A stretch of 64,000 nt of DNA from Eubacteriaceae bacterium (GTDB lineage Bacteria > Bacillota > Clostridia > Lachnospirales > Lachnospiraceae): the NCBI GenBank assembly GCA_910574895.1, contig CAJTDQ010000003.1, positions 62,001-126,000 of the forward strand. Direction: 5' to 3'. Positions 53,875 to 62,909 of this stretch are shown in pieces. Position 1 is the first letter of the stretch. Every line of letters begins with the position of its first letter. The position numbers and the translations under genes are program-made. The notes beneath the pieces were generated by a model that worked only from the letters and a program-made list of their open reading frames with translations, had not been told where the DNA came from and made no database searches.

Positions 53875-54771
53875 ATGAAGAACATTTATACAGACTTAGC
53901 ATTAGAAGAGAGAGAACGGTTTGAAAGAAATGTAGAAATAAAAGGCGTGGAAATAAAAAATAATTATGATAAAGACATTCATATGAATACAACAGTCGTG
54001 GATATTGTCAATGAACAGGGAGCAAAATCCATGGGAAAACCGGTAGGAAGTTACATCACTATGGAATCAAGAGTATTGAAAGCTCCGGAAGAAACAGAAC
54101 GCAGAAGTATTGCATCAAAACTGGCAGAACATTTATTAGAAGTAATTCAAAAAGATCATGTGAAATCTGTATTGATTGTTGGATTGGGAAATATGCAGGC
54201 TACACCGGATGCTCTTGGACCAAGAACGGTAAAAGAAGTTCTTCCAAGCGAAAAGGTTTACTGTATTGCTCCCGGAGTATTGGCACAGACCGGTATGGAG
54301 ACATTTGATATAGTAAAAGGAATTGTAGGAGAGGTAAATCCGGATATCGTAATTGCAGTTGATTCACTGGCTGCGAGAAATGTCAGAAGAATTACTACAA
54401 CCATTCAGATTACAGATACAGGAATTACACCGGGAGGAGGAATTGGAAATCAGAGAAAAGGATTGAATCAGCAAAGCCTTGGGAAAAAGGTAATTGCAAT
54501 AGGGGTTCCGATGGTAGTCAGCGGAGCTACAATTGTAAATGATACGATGGAGAATCTGATTAAAATCTTATCCAAGACAAACAATCATTGTGTAGCGAAT
54601 TTATTTAAAGATTATACAAATGAGGAAAAGTATCAGTTGTTTGAAGAACTATTATCGGAAGAGACAGAGCAGATGTTTGTCACGCCAAAGGATGTAGATG
54701 AAATTGTTCAAAATTTAAGTACTACAATTGCACATGGATTAAATGAATTTTGCAGACAGGCATTGTTCTAA
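53875..54771 (+). CDS. gpr: Germination protease GPR
   Basis: This 298-residue protein is full length for GPR, the aspartic-type endoprotease that degrades small acid-soluble spore proteins during germination. Key stretches are LIVGLGNMQATPDALGP, AVDSLAARNVRRI and TDTGITPGGGIGN. It is made as a zymogen and cleaved near its N-terminus in the spore. Its presence shows a sporulating lineage. AGGAGG precedes the ATG; a sigma-G promoter is expected but was not confidently placed. Confidence 0.95.
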   Translation: MKNIYTDLALEERERFERNVEIKGVEIKNNYDKDIHMNTTVVDIVNEQGAKSMGKPVGSYITMESRVLKAPEETERRSIASKLAEHLLEVIQKDHVKSVLIVGLGNMQATPDALGPRTVKEVLPSEKVYCIAPGVLAQTGMETFDIVKGIVGEVNPDIVIAVDSLAARNVRRITTTIQITDTGITPGGGIGNQRKGLNQQSLGKKVIAIGVPMVVSGATIVNDTMENLIKILSKTNNHCVANLFKDYTNEEKYQLFEELLSEETEQMFVTPKDVDEIVQNLSTTIAHGLNEFCRQALF

Positions 54772-54824
54772 TGTAAAAGAACCTCACATATATTATATAA
54801 GTGGGACAAAGGTGAGGTAATCCG

Positions 54825-56111
54825 GTGCAAAGAGGAATGAGAAAAAATACAAATCGAATATTGTTTCCGAACATGATGATTTCACAGTCGCTGATTCAAT
54901 CAGTGATGAAAGGAATTATTATTATTCTATGCCTTTACATTGCAATAAAATGCGTAAATCTGATTACGGGAGACAGGGCGAAAGAAGTCAGCAGTCAGGT
55001 AATCAGTGACACTTCAAAAATGCTGGCAAAAGAGATTGTGGAAAATGGCAGCGTTATGAGCCGGTATATGCTGTATGTAGAAAATCACGGTTCGATGACA
55101 GAGGCAGCAAAAAAGGAAGTATTGGACCAGATTGTTTCTGATTATATAAATCATAGTGAGTATACTTATGATACGAGTGACCCGGGATATCAGCAGGTAG
55201 TAAATTTAATATATGAGAATGCAGGGTATGTAGAAGAAGAGACGACTGCTCAACCAAAGAAGGAAGAGCCAAAGAAAAAAACAAAACCTGTGAAAGCCGC
55301 GGCAAATGTAATCGTTCCAATGCCGAAATTAAAAGGTAAGTTATATACTGCAAATAATATAGGTAGTTTCGATAGTGTTATTAATAAGTTTTATATTATA
55401 ACTGCCGCAACGTCTATCAAGGAAAGTGATATGCCGATTAAGGCTGCGATGAATGAAAAATTTAAAATAAAAGGAAATAATAAAAAACCACAGATTCTTA
55501 TTTATCATACACATTCTCAGGAAGAGTTCAGCAATAGCAATGGAAATGAATCTACGACAATCATTGGAGTGGGCGACCGTCTGGCAAGAATTCTGGAAGA
55601 TCAGTTTGGATATAATGTCATACATGATAAATCTGCTTATGATATTGTGGATGGCAAATTGGATAGAAACGAAGCTTATGACCAGTCAAGAGTAGGAGTG
55701 AAAAAAATTCTTGATAAATATCCGTCAATCAGTTTGATTCTGGATATACATAGAGATGGAGTAAATGAGGATACGAGATTAGTTACGGAAATTAATGGTA
55801 AGAAAACTGCACAGGTAATGTTCTTTAATGGAATGTCAAGGTTTAAAACTACAGGAAATATTGATTATCTTTATAATCCATATTTATATGAGAATCTGGC
55901 ATTGTCATTACAGATGAAAGTAAATGCAGAGGCATATTATCCGGGATTTGCAAGACACAATTATGTAAATGCTTATAAATATAATCTTGATTTGTGTAAA
56001 CAGTCAATGTTAATAGAGGTCGGAGCTCAGACGAATACATATCAGGAAGTACGGAATGCAGCAGAACCGCTGGCAAGATTAATAGATATTGTTATGGGGA
56101 AGAAAAAATAA
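54825..56111 (+). CDS. spoIIP: Stage II sporulation protein P (SpoIIP)
   Basis: This 428-residue protein starts at GTG 54825 after GTGAGG. A membrane helix lies at about 25-48; a variable Lys/Glu-rich linker leads to the amidase/endopeptidase domain (about 205-425) with IYHTHSQEEF and DIHRDGV, the metal-binding motifs. SpoIIP works with SpoIID and SpoIIM to thin septal peptidoglycan at engulfment. It follows gpr by 53 bp, a conserved pairing in spore formers. Confidence 0.93.
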   Translation: MQRGMRKNTNRILFPNMMISQSLIQSVMKGIIIILCLYIAIKCVNLITGDRAKEVSSQVISDTSKMLAKEIVENGSVMSRYMLYVENHGSMTEAAKKEVLDQIVSDYINHSEYTYDTSDPGYQQVVNLIYENAGYVEEETTAQPKKEEPKKKTKPVKAAANVIVPMPKLKGKLYTANNIGSFDSVINKFYIITAATSIKESDMPIKAAMNEKFKIKGNNKKPQILIYHTHSQEEFSNSNGNESTTIIGVGDRLARILEDQFGYNVIHDKSAYDIVDGKLDRNEAYDQSRVGVKKILDKYPSISLILDIHRDGVNEDTRLVTEINGKKTAQVMFFNGMSRFKTTGNIDYLYNPYLYENLALSLQMKVNAEAYYPGFARHNYVNAYKYNLDLCKQSMLIEVGAQTNTYQEVRNAAEPLARLIDIVMGKKK

Positions 56112-56160
56112 GATTTTTGTAAAATCGGATTTTAACTGTATGTTTAGTTGGAACTGAACA

Positions 56161-56190
56161 AGACGAAAAATGTCGAAAAAAGTCGAAAAA
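56161..56190 (+). promoter_or_regulatory. Tandem Spo0A-box-like sites
   Basis: Three 10 bp units read AGACGAAAAA, TGTCGAAAAA and AGTCGAAAAA. The middle one contains TGTCGAA, the Spo0A box. They end 6 bp before a candidate -35. Confidence 0.55.
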
Positions 56191-56196
56191 TTATAA

Positions 56197-56225
56197 TTGC
56201 ATTATAAAAAATAATAATATATCAT
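56197..56225 (+). promoter_or_regulatory. Candidate promoter of the secreted-protein operon
   Basis: TTGCAT (56197-56202) and TATCAT (56220-56225) are 17 bp apart, directly downstream of the Spo0A-like sites and 54 bp before the first gene. Confidence 0.5.
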
Positions 56226-56279
56226 ATAAGTAAAGTGAGATCGTGTAAAAAATTATGTGGATAAAAAGGAGGTTTAATT

Positions 56280-57278
56280 ATGAAGAAACTTATAATGATT
56301 TTTTTACTAGGAGCAATAAGTTTATTTACATTAAATGTTAAGGCTGACACTATTCCGTCAAAAGTAACATTTATTGATGGTTATTTAACATTTGAAGTAT
56401 GGCAGGGAAAAGGGAATTCTTCAGTGAGTATAGGTGATGATTATCTTACAAAAAATTTAGATATTGTAGAGTTTGATGAATTTGAAGAACTACAATATGA
56501 AGGGAAAATGGTTGATAAGTCACATTTTACGGTTATGAAATCTGGGCTAAATACTATTATTACATTGAAAGAAGAATATTTAAAGACATTGAAAGATGGT
56601 GACTATTCTTTTGAAGCGGTATTTGCTAAAGCCATTATACCGTTAAAGTTACATATTGTAACTCATAAAGTTAACTTGACGGATGCTTATTTTACATTTG
56701 GGGCATGGGCAGGAAGTGGTACTGCAATTGTGAATTTGACTGAGGGAATGTTTTCGTATAAATATTATCTTGAACTTTTTGAGGGGTTGTGGTACAAAGG
56801 AGAAAAATTAAAAGACTCATGTTATATAATCCGTAAATTTCAAAATGTGACAACCATTATTTTAAAAGAAGAATATTTAATAACATTATCCAATGGTGAA
56901 CATTATTTTACAGCTGAGTTTATGAATGTAAGTGTTAAATTAAAACTGAAAATTAATAAAATTATAAAAGTAAAAAAGCCTGTAAGAGTCAAGAATGTAA
57001 AGAAGATTTTAAAAAAGAAAAAAATTAAGGTGACATGGAAGAAGCAAAAAAATGTTACAGGATATGAGATAAAGTTTGGAACTAACAAGAAACTCACTAA
57101 AAATATAAAAAAGATAAAAATTAGAAAAAATAAGAATTCAGTAATTGTAAGAGGGCTTAAGAAAAATAAAAAATATTATTTAAAAGTTAGAGCGTATAAA
57201 GTGATAGAGGGAAAGAAGTATTGGGGAGTTTGGTCAACAAGGACTACTTTAAAAAACTATAAAAATTATCTACAATAA
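56280..57278 (+). CDS. Secreted protein with two X2-like repeats and an FnIII-like domain
   Basis: This 332-residue protein has a signal peptide ending at VKA (about residue 21). Two homologous repeats of about 100 residues follow (about 27-125 and 130-225), each with a YLTF or YFTF strand, an ITLKEEYL or IILKEEYL segment and DGDYSFEAVF or NGEHYFTAEF; they resemble CBM_X2/Ig-like domains. A Lys-rich FnIII-like module ends the protein. A carbohydrate or surface-binding role is inferred. GGAGG precedes the ATG. It leads a three-gene set. Confidence 0.7.
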   Translation: MKKLIMIFLLGAISLFTLNVKADTIPSKVTFIDGYLTFEVWQGKGNSSVSIGDDYLTKNLDIVEFDEFEELQYEGKMVDKSHFTVMKSGLNTIITLKEEYLKTLKDGDYSFEAVFAKAIIPLKLHIVTHKVNLTDAYFTFGAWAGSGTAIVNLTEGMFSYKYYLELFEGLWYKGEKLKDSCYIIRKFQNVTTIILKEEYLITLSNGEHYFTAEFMNVSVKLKLKINKIIKVKKPVRVKNVKKILKKKKIKVTWKKQKNVTGYEIKFGTNKKLTKNIKKIKIRKNKNSVIVRGLKKNKKYYLKVRAYKVIEGKKYWGVWSTRTTLKNYKNYLQ

Positions 57279-57318
57279 AAAGGTAAAAATTATTTAGTAA
57301 TAAGGAAGAACAGATGAT

Positions 57319-58131
57319 ATGAAAAAGAAACACATTACAATGATTATGTTAGTAGCAATTATGTTTCTAGGAGCTGTTAATGGAAAAATAGTTGACACTG
57401 ATAAAGTTAATGAGGAAAAGAAAGTAGCAACTTGGAAGGAAGTTCCTATAAAAAATGGTATTTCTTTTTCAAAATGTAGTGGAATTGAACAATTTGATCT
57501 GAAAAATAATATAAAAAATTCGGATTATATATTTAGTGGGGAAGTAGTTAGTACAAAAGAATATGAAGTTGAATGGACTGATAATCATGGAGAAAAGTGG
57601 GGGCCATTTCCAAGTTCAATAATAGAAGTAAAGATAAAAGATGAATATTATGGTGCTTCTCCTATAAAAGGAAATACTATAAAAGTTTATTATCCATATT
57701 CATTATCTACAGTGTTTGATGGTTCTTTTGTGATTAGAGACAGAATGGAATATATTTTTGTTACACAAAATTTAGACAATGAGTTTAAAGAACGAAAAAA
57801 GAAACTGGCTCCTGATGATAATTTTCAGCAGGAAAAACATGCAGATGTTTATATATCGGATTCATGTTATGACATAATGGCAATAGAACATAATAAAGTG
57901 ATACTACATAATGATTATTTTATTTGGAATAAAAACGCAATGAATAAAGTTAAGAAAAAATATTTTGTTCAGAAAGATATTATACTTTCAAATGATTTGA
58001 TTGAAAATGGTTGGTTTGTTGTTTTGAGTAAAGAAGATTTTGATAAAGAGTTTTCGAATATGATTAAGAATATGGATAAGTTACCGAATTTAAAAGAGTT
58101 AGAAGAAATTAAGATGAGTAAAAATAACTAG
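57319..58131 (+). CDS. Secreted protein of unknown function
   Basis: This 270-residue protein has a signal peptide (about 1-22). The segment SDYIFSGEVVSTKEYEV with a later IIEVKIKDEYYG and YIFVTQ strand pattern suggests a small beta-barrel (OB/NTR-like) fold, though I do not recognise a family. The C-terminal third is charged. It lies 40 bp after the X2-repeat gene and 35 bp before the zincin gene, so it is probably co-expressed with both. Confidence 0.6.
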   Translation: MKKKHITMIMLVAIMFLGAVNGKIVDTDKVNEEKKVATWKEVPIKNGISFSKCSGIEQFDLKNNIKNSDYIFSGEVVSTKEYEVEWTDNHGEKWGPFPSSIIEVKIKDEYYGASPIKGNTIKVYYPYSLSTVFDGSFVIRDRMEYIFVTQNLDNEFKERKKKLAPDDNFQQEKHADVYISDSCYDIMAIEHNKVILHNDYFIWNKNAMNKVKKKYFVQKDIILSNDLIENGWFVVLSKEDFDKEFSNMIKNMDKLPNLKELEEIKMSKNN

Positions 58132-58166
58132 TATGATAAAGATATAAGAAATGGGAGGAAATAAGG

Positions 58167-58904
58167 ATGAGAAAAAAATACAAGAATCTATATGTTTTTA
58201 TAATTACAATAATGTTTGGAATAACTATGTTCTCATCGAATGTACTTGCACATTCTCTTACACCTTGGGCAAAAATGTACACAAAACAGAAAGCGGGAGG
58301 ATATTATCATTTTGCTATTGGTGATTGGTATCATCCAAATGGGAAGATAGTTAGTTATTATTGGGCAAATAGTACAGTAAAAAGTTATTTTTCTACAGCT
58401 ATAGTTGGTGGAATTAATATGTGGGATGGAATTATAGGTATAAAAGAAACTGAATCAAAAAATGCACAGATGAAAGTTTCATATAATCCTAATATTGCGG
58501 CAGATACAGCGGCGTATGTAGTATGTACATTGCCCTCTAATGGGCATTATGAACCAGGAGGAGTTACTACAGAAATGGTTATTGGAAATATTACAAAATA
58601 CTCACAAACAGACAAAAATAAAGTTTTAGGTCATGAATTGGGACATGTTTGGGGAATGGAAGATTTATATGATGTTAATAAAAATTTGTCAAGTATCTAT
58701 GCTAATCCATATTTTTATCCTAAAGCAACACAAGGAGATAGAAATGGAATACATATATGTTTAAATAATCCATGGTATTATGCTAGTGGGCCGGACAGGA
58801 GAGCAAAATATCAAAAGGCACCAGGCGTATGGGCAAAAAATGAGACTTTAATAATAAACGGAAAGTCTTGTAGATTTGACGCAAATGGTTTTTTAGTTGA
58901 ATAG
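58167..58904 (+). CDS. Secreted zinc metalloprotease-like protein (zincin)
   Basis: This 245-residue protein has a signal peptide ending near VLA (about residue 28). The motif HELGHVWGMED (residues 156-166) matches the HExxHxxGxxD zinc site of metzincin and snapalysin-like peptidases: His156, Glu157, His160, Asp166. Upstream MWDGIIGIKE fits the beginning of such a domain. No propeptide is obvious. The substrate is unknown. It is the third gene of the secreted set and ends at a perfect terminator. Confidence 0.75.
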   Translation: MRKKYKNLYVFIITIMFGITMFSSNVLAHSLTPWAKMYTKQKAGGYYHFAIGDWYHPNGKIVSYYWANSTVKSYFSTAIVGGINMWDGIIGIKETESKNAQMKVSYNPNIAADTAAYVVCTLPSNGHYEPGGVTTEMVIGNITKYSQTDKNKVLGHELGHVWGMEDLYDVNKNLSSIYANPYFYPKATQGDRNGIHICLNNPWYYASGPDRRAKYQKAPGVWAKNETLIINGKSCRFDANGFLVE

Positions 58905-58907
58905 AAG

Positions 58908-58945
58908 AAGTATGCTCAAAATAAAAGTTTTGAGCATACTTTTTT
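58908..58945 (+). terminator. Intrinsic terminator after the zincin gene
   Basis: AAGTATGCTCAAAA pairs perfectly with TTTTGAGCATACTT over 14 bp, followed by TTTTG. Confidence 0.92.
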
Positions 58946-59103
58946 GTTTGGTGAAAGGCTTTATGTTAATAATTTTAAACTATTGCATTAATACATGTAG
59001 GAAAGCATTTGCTAATGTGGAAATATAAATAAATATTAATAAAGCAATAAAAGTTTCAATAACTACGTTTAATTAATATAAAAAAATAGAAAGGAAGGAA
59101 ACT

Positions 59104-60417
59104 ATGAAAGAAGGTAGAGTGAAAGTTCTAAAAAGCATGTGTTTAATGCTACTGTCATTATCATTAGTTATAGCAGTTCTTCTTACAGAGAATGTTGTTC
59201 ATGCCAAAAGCGAAATAATTCCAAATAATGATAAAGGAATACCGGATAAATGTTTATATAAAGAAATATTATATGAACTGGAAAAAAAGAGTAATGGCAA
59301 ATTTACAAAAGATGAAGTAGCAAGCTTATATGGTCTTAGCATACGATTTTCAGTGAATGGAAAAGTAAAAACGCTAAAAGGAATTGAGAATTTAACAAAT
59401 TTGAGATATTTGGCAATTTGGGATGATACTGAATTAACAACTCTTAATGGGATTGAGAATTTAACAAATTTGTGTGATTTAAAAATAGGTGGAAATAAAT
59501 TAGTAAATCTTAAGGGAGTTGAAAATTTAACCAATTTGGAAACATTAAGTATTGGAAAAGGCAAGTTAAAGAATGTTAATGAGATTAAGAATTTGTCTAG
59601 ATTGAAGGAATTGTCTATTAGAGGAAATAAACTGGAAGATTGGACAACTGTAAGTAATCTGACTGAATTAGAAAGTTTGGATATAAGTGGTTGTGGAGTA
59701 ACAGACAGCAAACTTGAAACCATTGTAAGTCAGTTGACGAAATTGACAAGTTTAGGAATTTCAGACAATAGTTTGGACAATTTAAAATCAATTAGTGGAT
59801 TGACAAAACTTGAATCGCTAGGTGCAAATAATTGTAAGTTAAAGAGTTTATCAGGAATTGAAAATTTGATTGAACTACAAAATTTATCTGTATCTAAGAA
59901 TAGATTGACAAACTTGGATGGGATAGAAAATTTGACAAAAATAGGGGTTTTATATGCAGATAAAAATAAGATAACCAGGCTTCCAAGTTTAAAAAAACTT
60001 AAAAGCTTTAACCTTGAATATTCTACTTTTTTTAATAATAAAATCAGTGAAAAAGTCTTCAAAAAGAATTTACCATCACATGTTCCGAATTGGTGGATTA
60101 ACAATCAGGTTTTATTTCAAAATTTTAAAAAGAAACTAAAAGTTAATAAAGTAAAAAAAATAAAAAGTACGACGAAAAAAATTACCGGAGTAACTGAGAA
60201 GAGGGCAACATTAGTATTAATGACATCGAAGGGGAAAAAAATCAAAAAGGTTAAAGTTAATAAAAAAGGAGCTTTTTGCTTTAAGAAACTTGATTTGAAG
60301 AAATATAAAGGGAAGAAACTTAAAATTACAGCATATTTATTATATGATGATCAGATTAATGGTGAACGTGGTAATGTGGCTGTAAAGACTGTGAAATTTA
60401 CTGTTCGAAAGAAGTAA
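59104..60417 (+). CDS. Secreted leucine-rich-repeat surface protein (paralogue)
   Basis: This 437-residue protein has a signal peptide (about 1-35, cut near VHA), an IPNNDKGIPDKCLY cap and about nine 22-residue LRRs of the form IENLTNLxxLxIxxNKL (about 85-300). The same C-terminal beta domain as the protein at 5094-6260 follows (ITGVTEK...VKTVKFTVRKK). It has roughly two more repeats than that paralogue. The upstream 60 bp also resemble each other. No anchor motif is visible. Confidence 0.8.
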   Translation: MKEGRVKVLKSMCLMLLSLSLVIAVLLTENVVHAKSEIIPNNDKGIPDKCLYKEILYELEKKSNGKFTKDEVASLYGLSIRFSVNGKVKTLKGIENLTNLRYLAIWDDTELTTLNGIENLTNLCDLKIGGNKLVNLKGVENLTNLETLSIGKGKLKNVNEIKNLSRLKELSIRGNKLEDWTTVSNLTELESLDISGCGVTDSKLETIVSQLTKLTSLGISDNSLDNLKSISGLTKLESLGANNCKLKSLSGIENLIELQNLSVSKNRLTNLDGIENLTKIGVLYADKNKITRLPSLKKLKSFNLEYSTFFNNKISEKVFKKNLPSHVPNWWINNQVLFQNFKKKLKVNKVKKIKSTTKKITGVTEKRATLVLMTSKGKKIKKVKVNKKGAFCFKKLDLKKYKGKKLKITAYLLYDDQINGERGNVAVKTVKFTVRKK

Positions 60418-60448
60418 AAACAGATTAAATTTAACGTATTATACTTAT

Positions 60449-60490
60449 AAAAAAGCAACCTTACGAGTGAATTCGCAAGGCTGCTTTTTT
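60449..60490. terminator. Bidirectional terminator between LRR gene and dut
   Basis: AAAAAAGCAACCTTACGA pairs with TTCGCAAGGCTGCTTTTTT with two mismatches, leaving a U-tract on both strands. Confidence 0.85.
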
Positions 60491-60503
60491 ATCATTGTAT
60501 AAA

Positions 60504-60935
60504 TTATTTACTGCCGGTAGAACCGAATCCACCAATGCCTCTGACTGTATCAGATAATTCGTTCACTTCTTCAAAATCAACTTTCAAAAATGGAGCAATT
60601 ACCATTTGGGCAATTCGCTCTTGTGGCTCAACCACCCTTTTTTCTGATGCATGATTATATAGAGCGACAGTAATTTCACCACGGTAATCCGCATCAACGA
60701 CTCCAACCTTGTTGGCAGGAGCAAGTCCTTTCTTACAGGAAAGACCGCTTCTGGCATAAATAAATCCTGCATAGCCCATTGGGATTTCCATGGCAATACC
60801 GGTTCCAATAAAAGCAGTTTCGCCAGGCTCAATTGTGACAGCTTCATCAATACATGCATATAAATCAGCCCCCGCTGCGTATTCTGAACCATAGGTTGGA
60901 ATCACAGCGTTTTCATTCAATTTTTTTATATTCAT
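60504..60935 (-). CDS. dut: dUTP diphosphatase
   Basis: This 143-residue trimeric dUTPase has all five motifs: AGADLYA, ARSGLSCKKGL, GVVDADYRGEI, QERIAQMVI and the C-terminal RGIGGFGSTG arm that closes the active site. It hydrolyses dUTP to dUMP, keeping uracil out of DNA and feeding thymidylate synthesis. It lies 54 bp after nrdG on the same strand; both serve deoxynucleotide supply and may be co-transcribed. Confidence 0.95.
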   Translation of the reverse strand: MNIKKLNENAVIPTYGSEYAAGADLYACIDEAVTIEPGETAFIGTGIAMEIPMGYAGFIYARSGLSCKKGLAPANKVGVVDADYRGEITVALYNHASEKRVVEPQERIAQMVIAPFLKVDFEEVNELSDTVRGIGGFGSTGSK

Positions 60936-60989
60936 CTTTATGTTTCCTCCAAATGTTTTTTGCGTTTTTAGTTCTCAGGTCGAAAAAGA

Positions 60990-61517
60990 TTATAGTCGTT
61001 TTTCCCAAAGTACAATCTCACCACGTTCTAAAGTTTCCGGTATTTTAATCAGCCGCTGATTTTCAGAACCTCTGAAAACAAGGCTTGGATTTTTCAGGGA
61101 TTCAATAAATGGTCCATCCACTAAAACATCAATATAGGACAGCAGCTCTATTGTTTCATCCCATTCTTTGTACATATGAGCCATGACATCTTTTTCAAAT
61201 TCATATCCGGTGAAACACCAGATTGTTTTATCGGGATAAGTTTCTTTTATTTTCTTTGCAAGAGGGATAAGACCACGCTGATTCACTCTCTCTAGTGGTT
61301 CCCCACCTAAGAATGTCACACCGGCATAGGCACCAAAACTTAAAGTATCAATAATATAATCTATCGTTTCGTCGTTAAAAACTTTTCCGTAATTAAAATC
61401 CCATGCCTGTTCATTAAAGCAGCCGGGACATCTGTGATGACAGCCGCTGACAAATAATGAAACTCTGATGCCGGGACCATTTGCCACGTCATAAGTTTTG
61501 ATTTCAGCATAATTCAT
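60990..61517 (-). CDS. nrdG: Anaerobic ribonucleotide reductase activating protein
   Basis: This 175-residue radical-SAM enzyme has the Cys-x3-Cys-x2-Cys iron-sulfur motif in CHHRCPGC, the glycine strip GGEPLER and FTGYEFE. It generates the glycyl radical on NrdD. nrdD itself is not in the window. An AGGAGG-type site precedes the ATG (minus strand). Its presence fits an obligate anaerobe. Confidence 0.93.
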   Translation of the reverse strand: MNYAEIKTYDVANGPGIRVSLFVSGCHHRCPGCFNEQAWDFNYGKVFNDETIDYIIDTLSFGAYAGVTFLGGEPLERVNQRGLIPLAKKIKETYPDKTIWCFTGYEFEKDVMAHMYKEWDETIELLSYIDVLVDGPFIESLKNPSLVFRGSENQRLIKIPETLERGEIVLWEKRL

Positions 61518-61558
61518 AATTTGACTACCTCCTTGTAATAATGTATAAAAGAATATCT

Positions 61559-62707
61559 TTATATATTATCTTTTACTGCCTGACTTACAACATCTGCAAC
61601 AACTGGATTAAATGCTTCCGGTAATATGTTTTCTTCGTTTAGTTCTTCATCGGGTACCAATGAAGCGATAGCCAGAGCAGCAGCCAGTTTCATTTCTTCT
61701 GTAATCTGTTTTGCACGGCCTTCCAATGCTCCTTTGAAGATACCTGGGAAGGCTACAACATTATTTACCTGATTAGGAAAATCAGAACGTCCGGTTCCAA
61801 CGACTCTCGCACCGGCAGCTTTTGCCACATCAGGCATAATTTCAGGAACAGGATTTGCCATGGCAAACATAATAGCATCAGTATTCATTGTCTGTACCAT
61901 CTCAGCTGTAACCATGTTTGGTGCAGAAACACCAACAAAAATGTCAGCCCCAACTAATGCGTCAGCTAATTTTCCGTTCATTCCGGAAAGGTTGGTAACT
62001 TCAGCCATTTCTTTCTGGGCCCAGTTTAAATCTTCAATATCTTTTGAGAGAATACCATATAATCCGCAGATTGTGACATCTTTGAAACCATAGTTTAAAA
62101 GAAGTTTGCAGATTGCGATACCGGCAGAACCGTCACCATTGATGACTACTTTACAATCCTCTTTTTTCTTTCCGACTACTTTCAGGGCATTGATAATACC
62201 AGCCAGAACAACGATAGCAGTACCATGCTGGTCATCATGAAAAACAGGGATGTCCAGTCTCTCTTTTAATTTGCTTTCGATTTCAAAACATCTTGGAGCT
62301 GAAATATCCTCCAGATTAATGCCGCCAAAACCGGGAGCAATACGAATAACGGTGTCTATGATTTCATCAGTATCCTGTGTGTCAAGACAAATAGGAACGG
62401 CATTGACGCCGCCAAATTCTTTAAATAATACAGCTTTGCCTTCCATAACAGGCATCGCAGCTTCCGGACCGATATTGCCAAGACCAAGAACTGCACTTCC
62501 GTCGGAGACTACAGCGACAGTATTTGCTTTCCATGTATATTTGTATACATCTTCCCGATTGGCAGCAATCTTTCTGCAAGGTTCTGCAACGCCGGGAGTA
62601 TAAGCGAGGGATAAATCTTCACGTGAGTTTACGTGACATTTTGCCTCAGTGCTTAATTTACCATTTAACTCTTCATGTAATTTTAATGCTTTTTCGTCAG
62701 TTGTCAT
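61559..62707 (-). CDS. NAD(P)-dependent malic enzyme
   Basis: This 382-residue short-type bacterial malic enzyme has SLAYTPGVAEPC, the metal-binding DDQHGTA and the Rossmann INGDGSAGIAI. It oxidatively decarboxylates malate to pyruvate. ATG 62707 follows GGAGG; an in-frame start 33 bp upstream lacks a site. Cofactor preference cannot be judged by eye. The upstream region holds tandem hairpin repeats. Confidence 0.93.
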   Translation of the reverse strand: MTTDEKALKLHEELNGKLSTEAKCHVNSREDLSLAYTPGVAEPCRKIAANREDVYKYTWKANTVAVVSDGSAVLGLGNIGPEAAMPVMEGKAVLFKEFGGVNAVPICLDTQDTDEIIDTVIRIAPGFGGINLEDISAPRCFEIESKLKERLDIPVFHDDQHGTAIVVLAGIINALKVVGKKKEDCKVVINGDGSAGIAICKLLLNYGFKDVTICGLYGILSKDIEDLNWAQKEMAEVTNLSGMNGKLADALVGADIFVGVSAPNMVTAEMVQTMNTDAIMFAMANPVPEIMPDVAKAAGARVVGTGRSDFPNQVNNVVAFPGIFKGALEGRAKQITEEMKLAAALAIASLVPDEELNEENILPEAFNPVVADVVSQAVKDNI

Positions 62708-62734
62708 TTTAATCCTCCAAATTAGAATTTTACA

Positions 62735-62848
62735 GTTCAACCAACAGTTCGAATTTGTTTCGCTCTTCTCGCTGTTATGGCTTATCCGAACGTTCAGCCA
62801 ACAGCTCGAAAATGCTTCACATTTTCTCGCTGTTATGGCTCACCATAT
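62735..62848. repeat. Two tandem 57 bp hairpin-forming repeats
   Basis: Unit 1 (62735-62791) and unit 2 (62792-62848) each start GTTCA[A/G]CCAACAG and contain TCTCGCTGTTATGGCT. Within each, AACAG[C/T] pairs with GCTGTT; unit 2 has an added GAAAATG/CATTTTC stem. Only two copies are present, so it is not a CRISPR. Confidence 0.7.
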
Positions 62849-62909
62849 GACATAAAAATCAAATGTCCAAAATTTTGTAAACAGTTTTTGGACATTTGAT
62901 TTTTATGTC
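62849..62909. repeat. Perfect 24 bp inverted repeat
   Basis: Bases 62849-62872 pair without mismatch with 62886-62909 around a 13 nt loop; the core is ATCAAATGTCC/GGACATTTGAT. It lies upstream of both divergent genes, where a terminator is not expected. Confidence 0.8.

Noticed and set aside
62735-62848. CRISPR array
   Set aside because: Only two adjacent 57 bp units without spacers and no cas genes.
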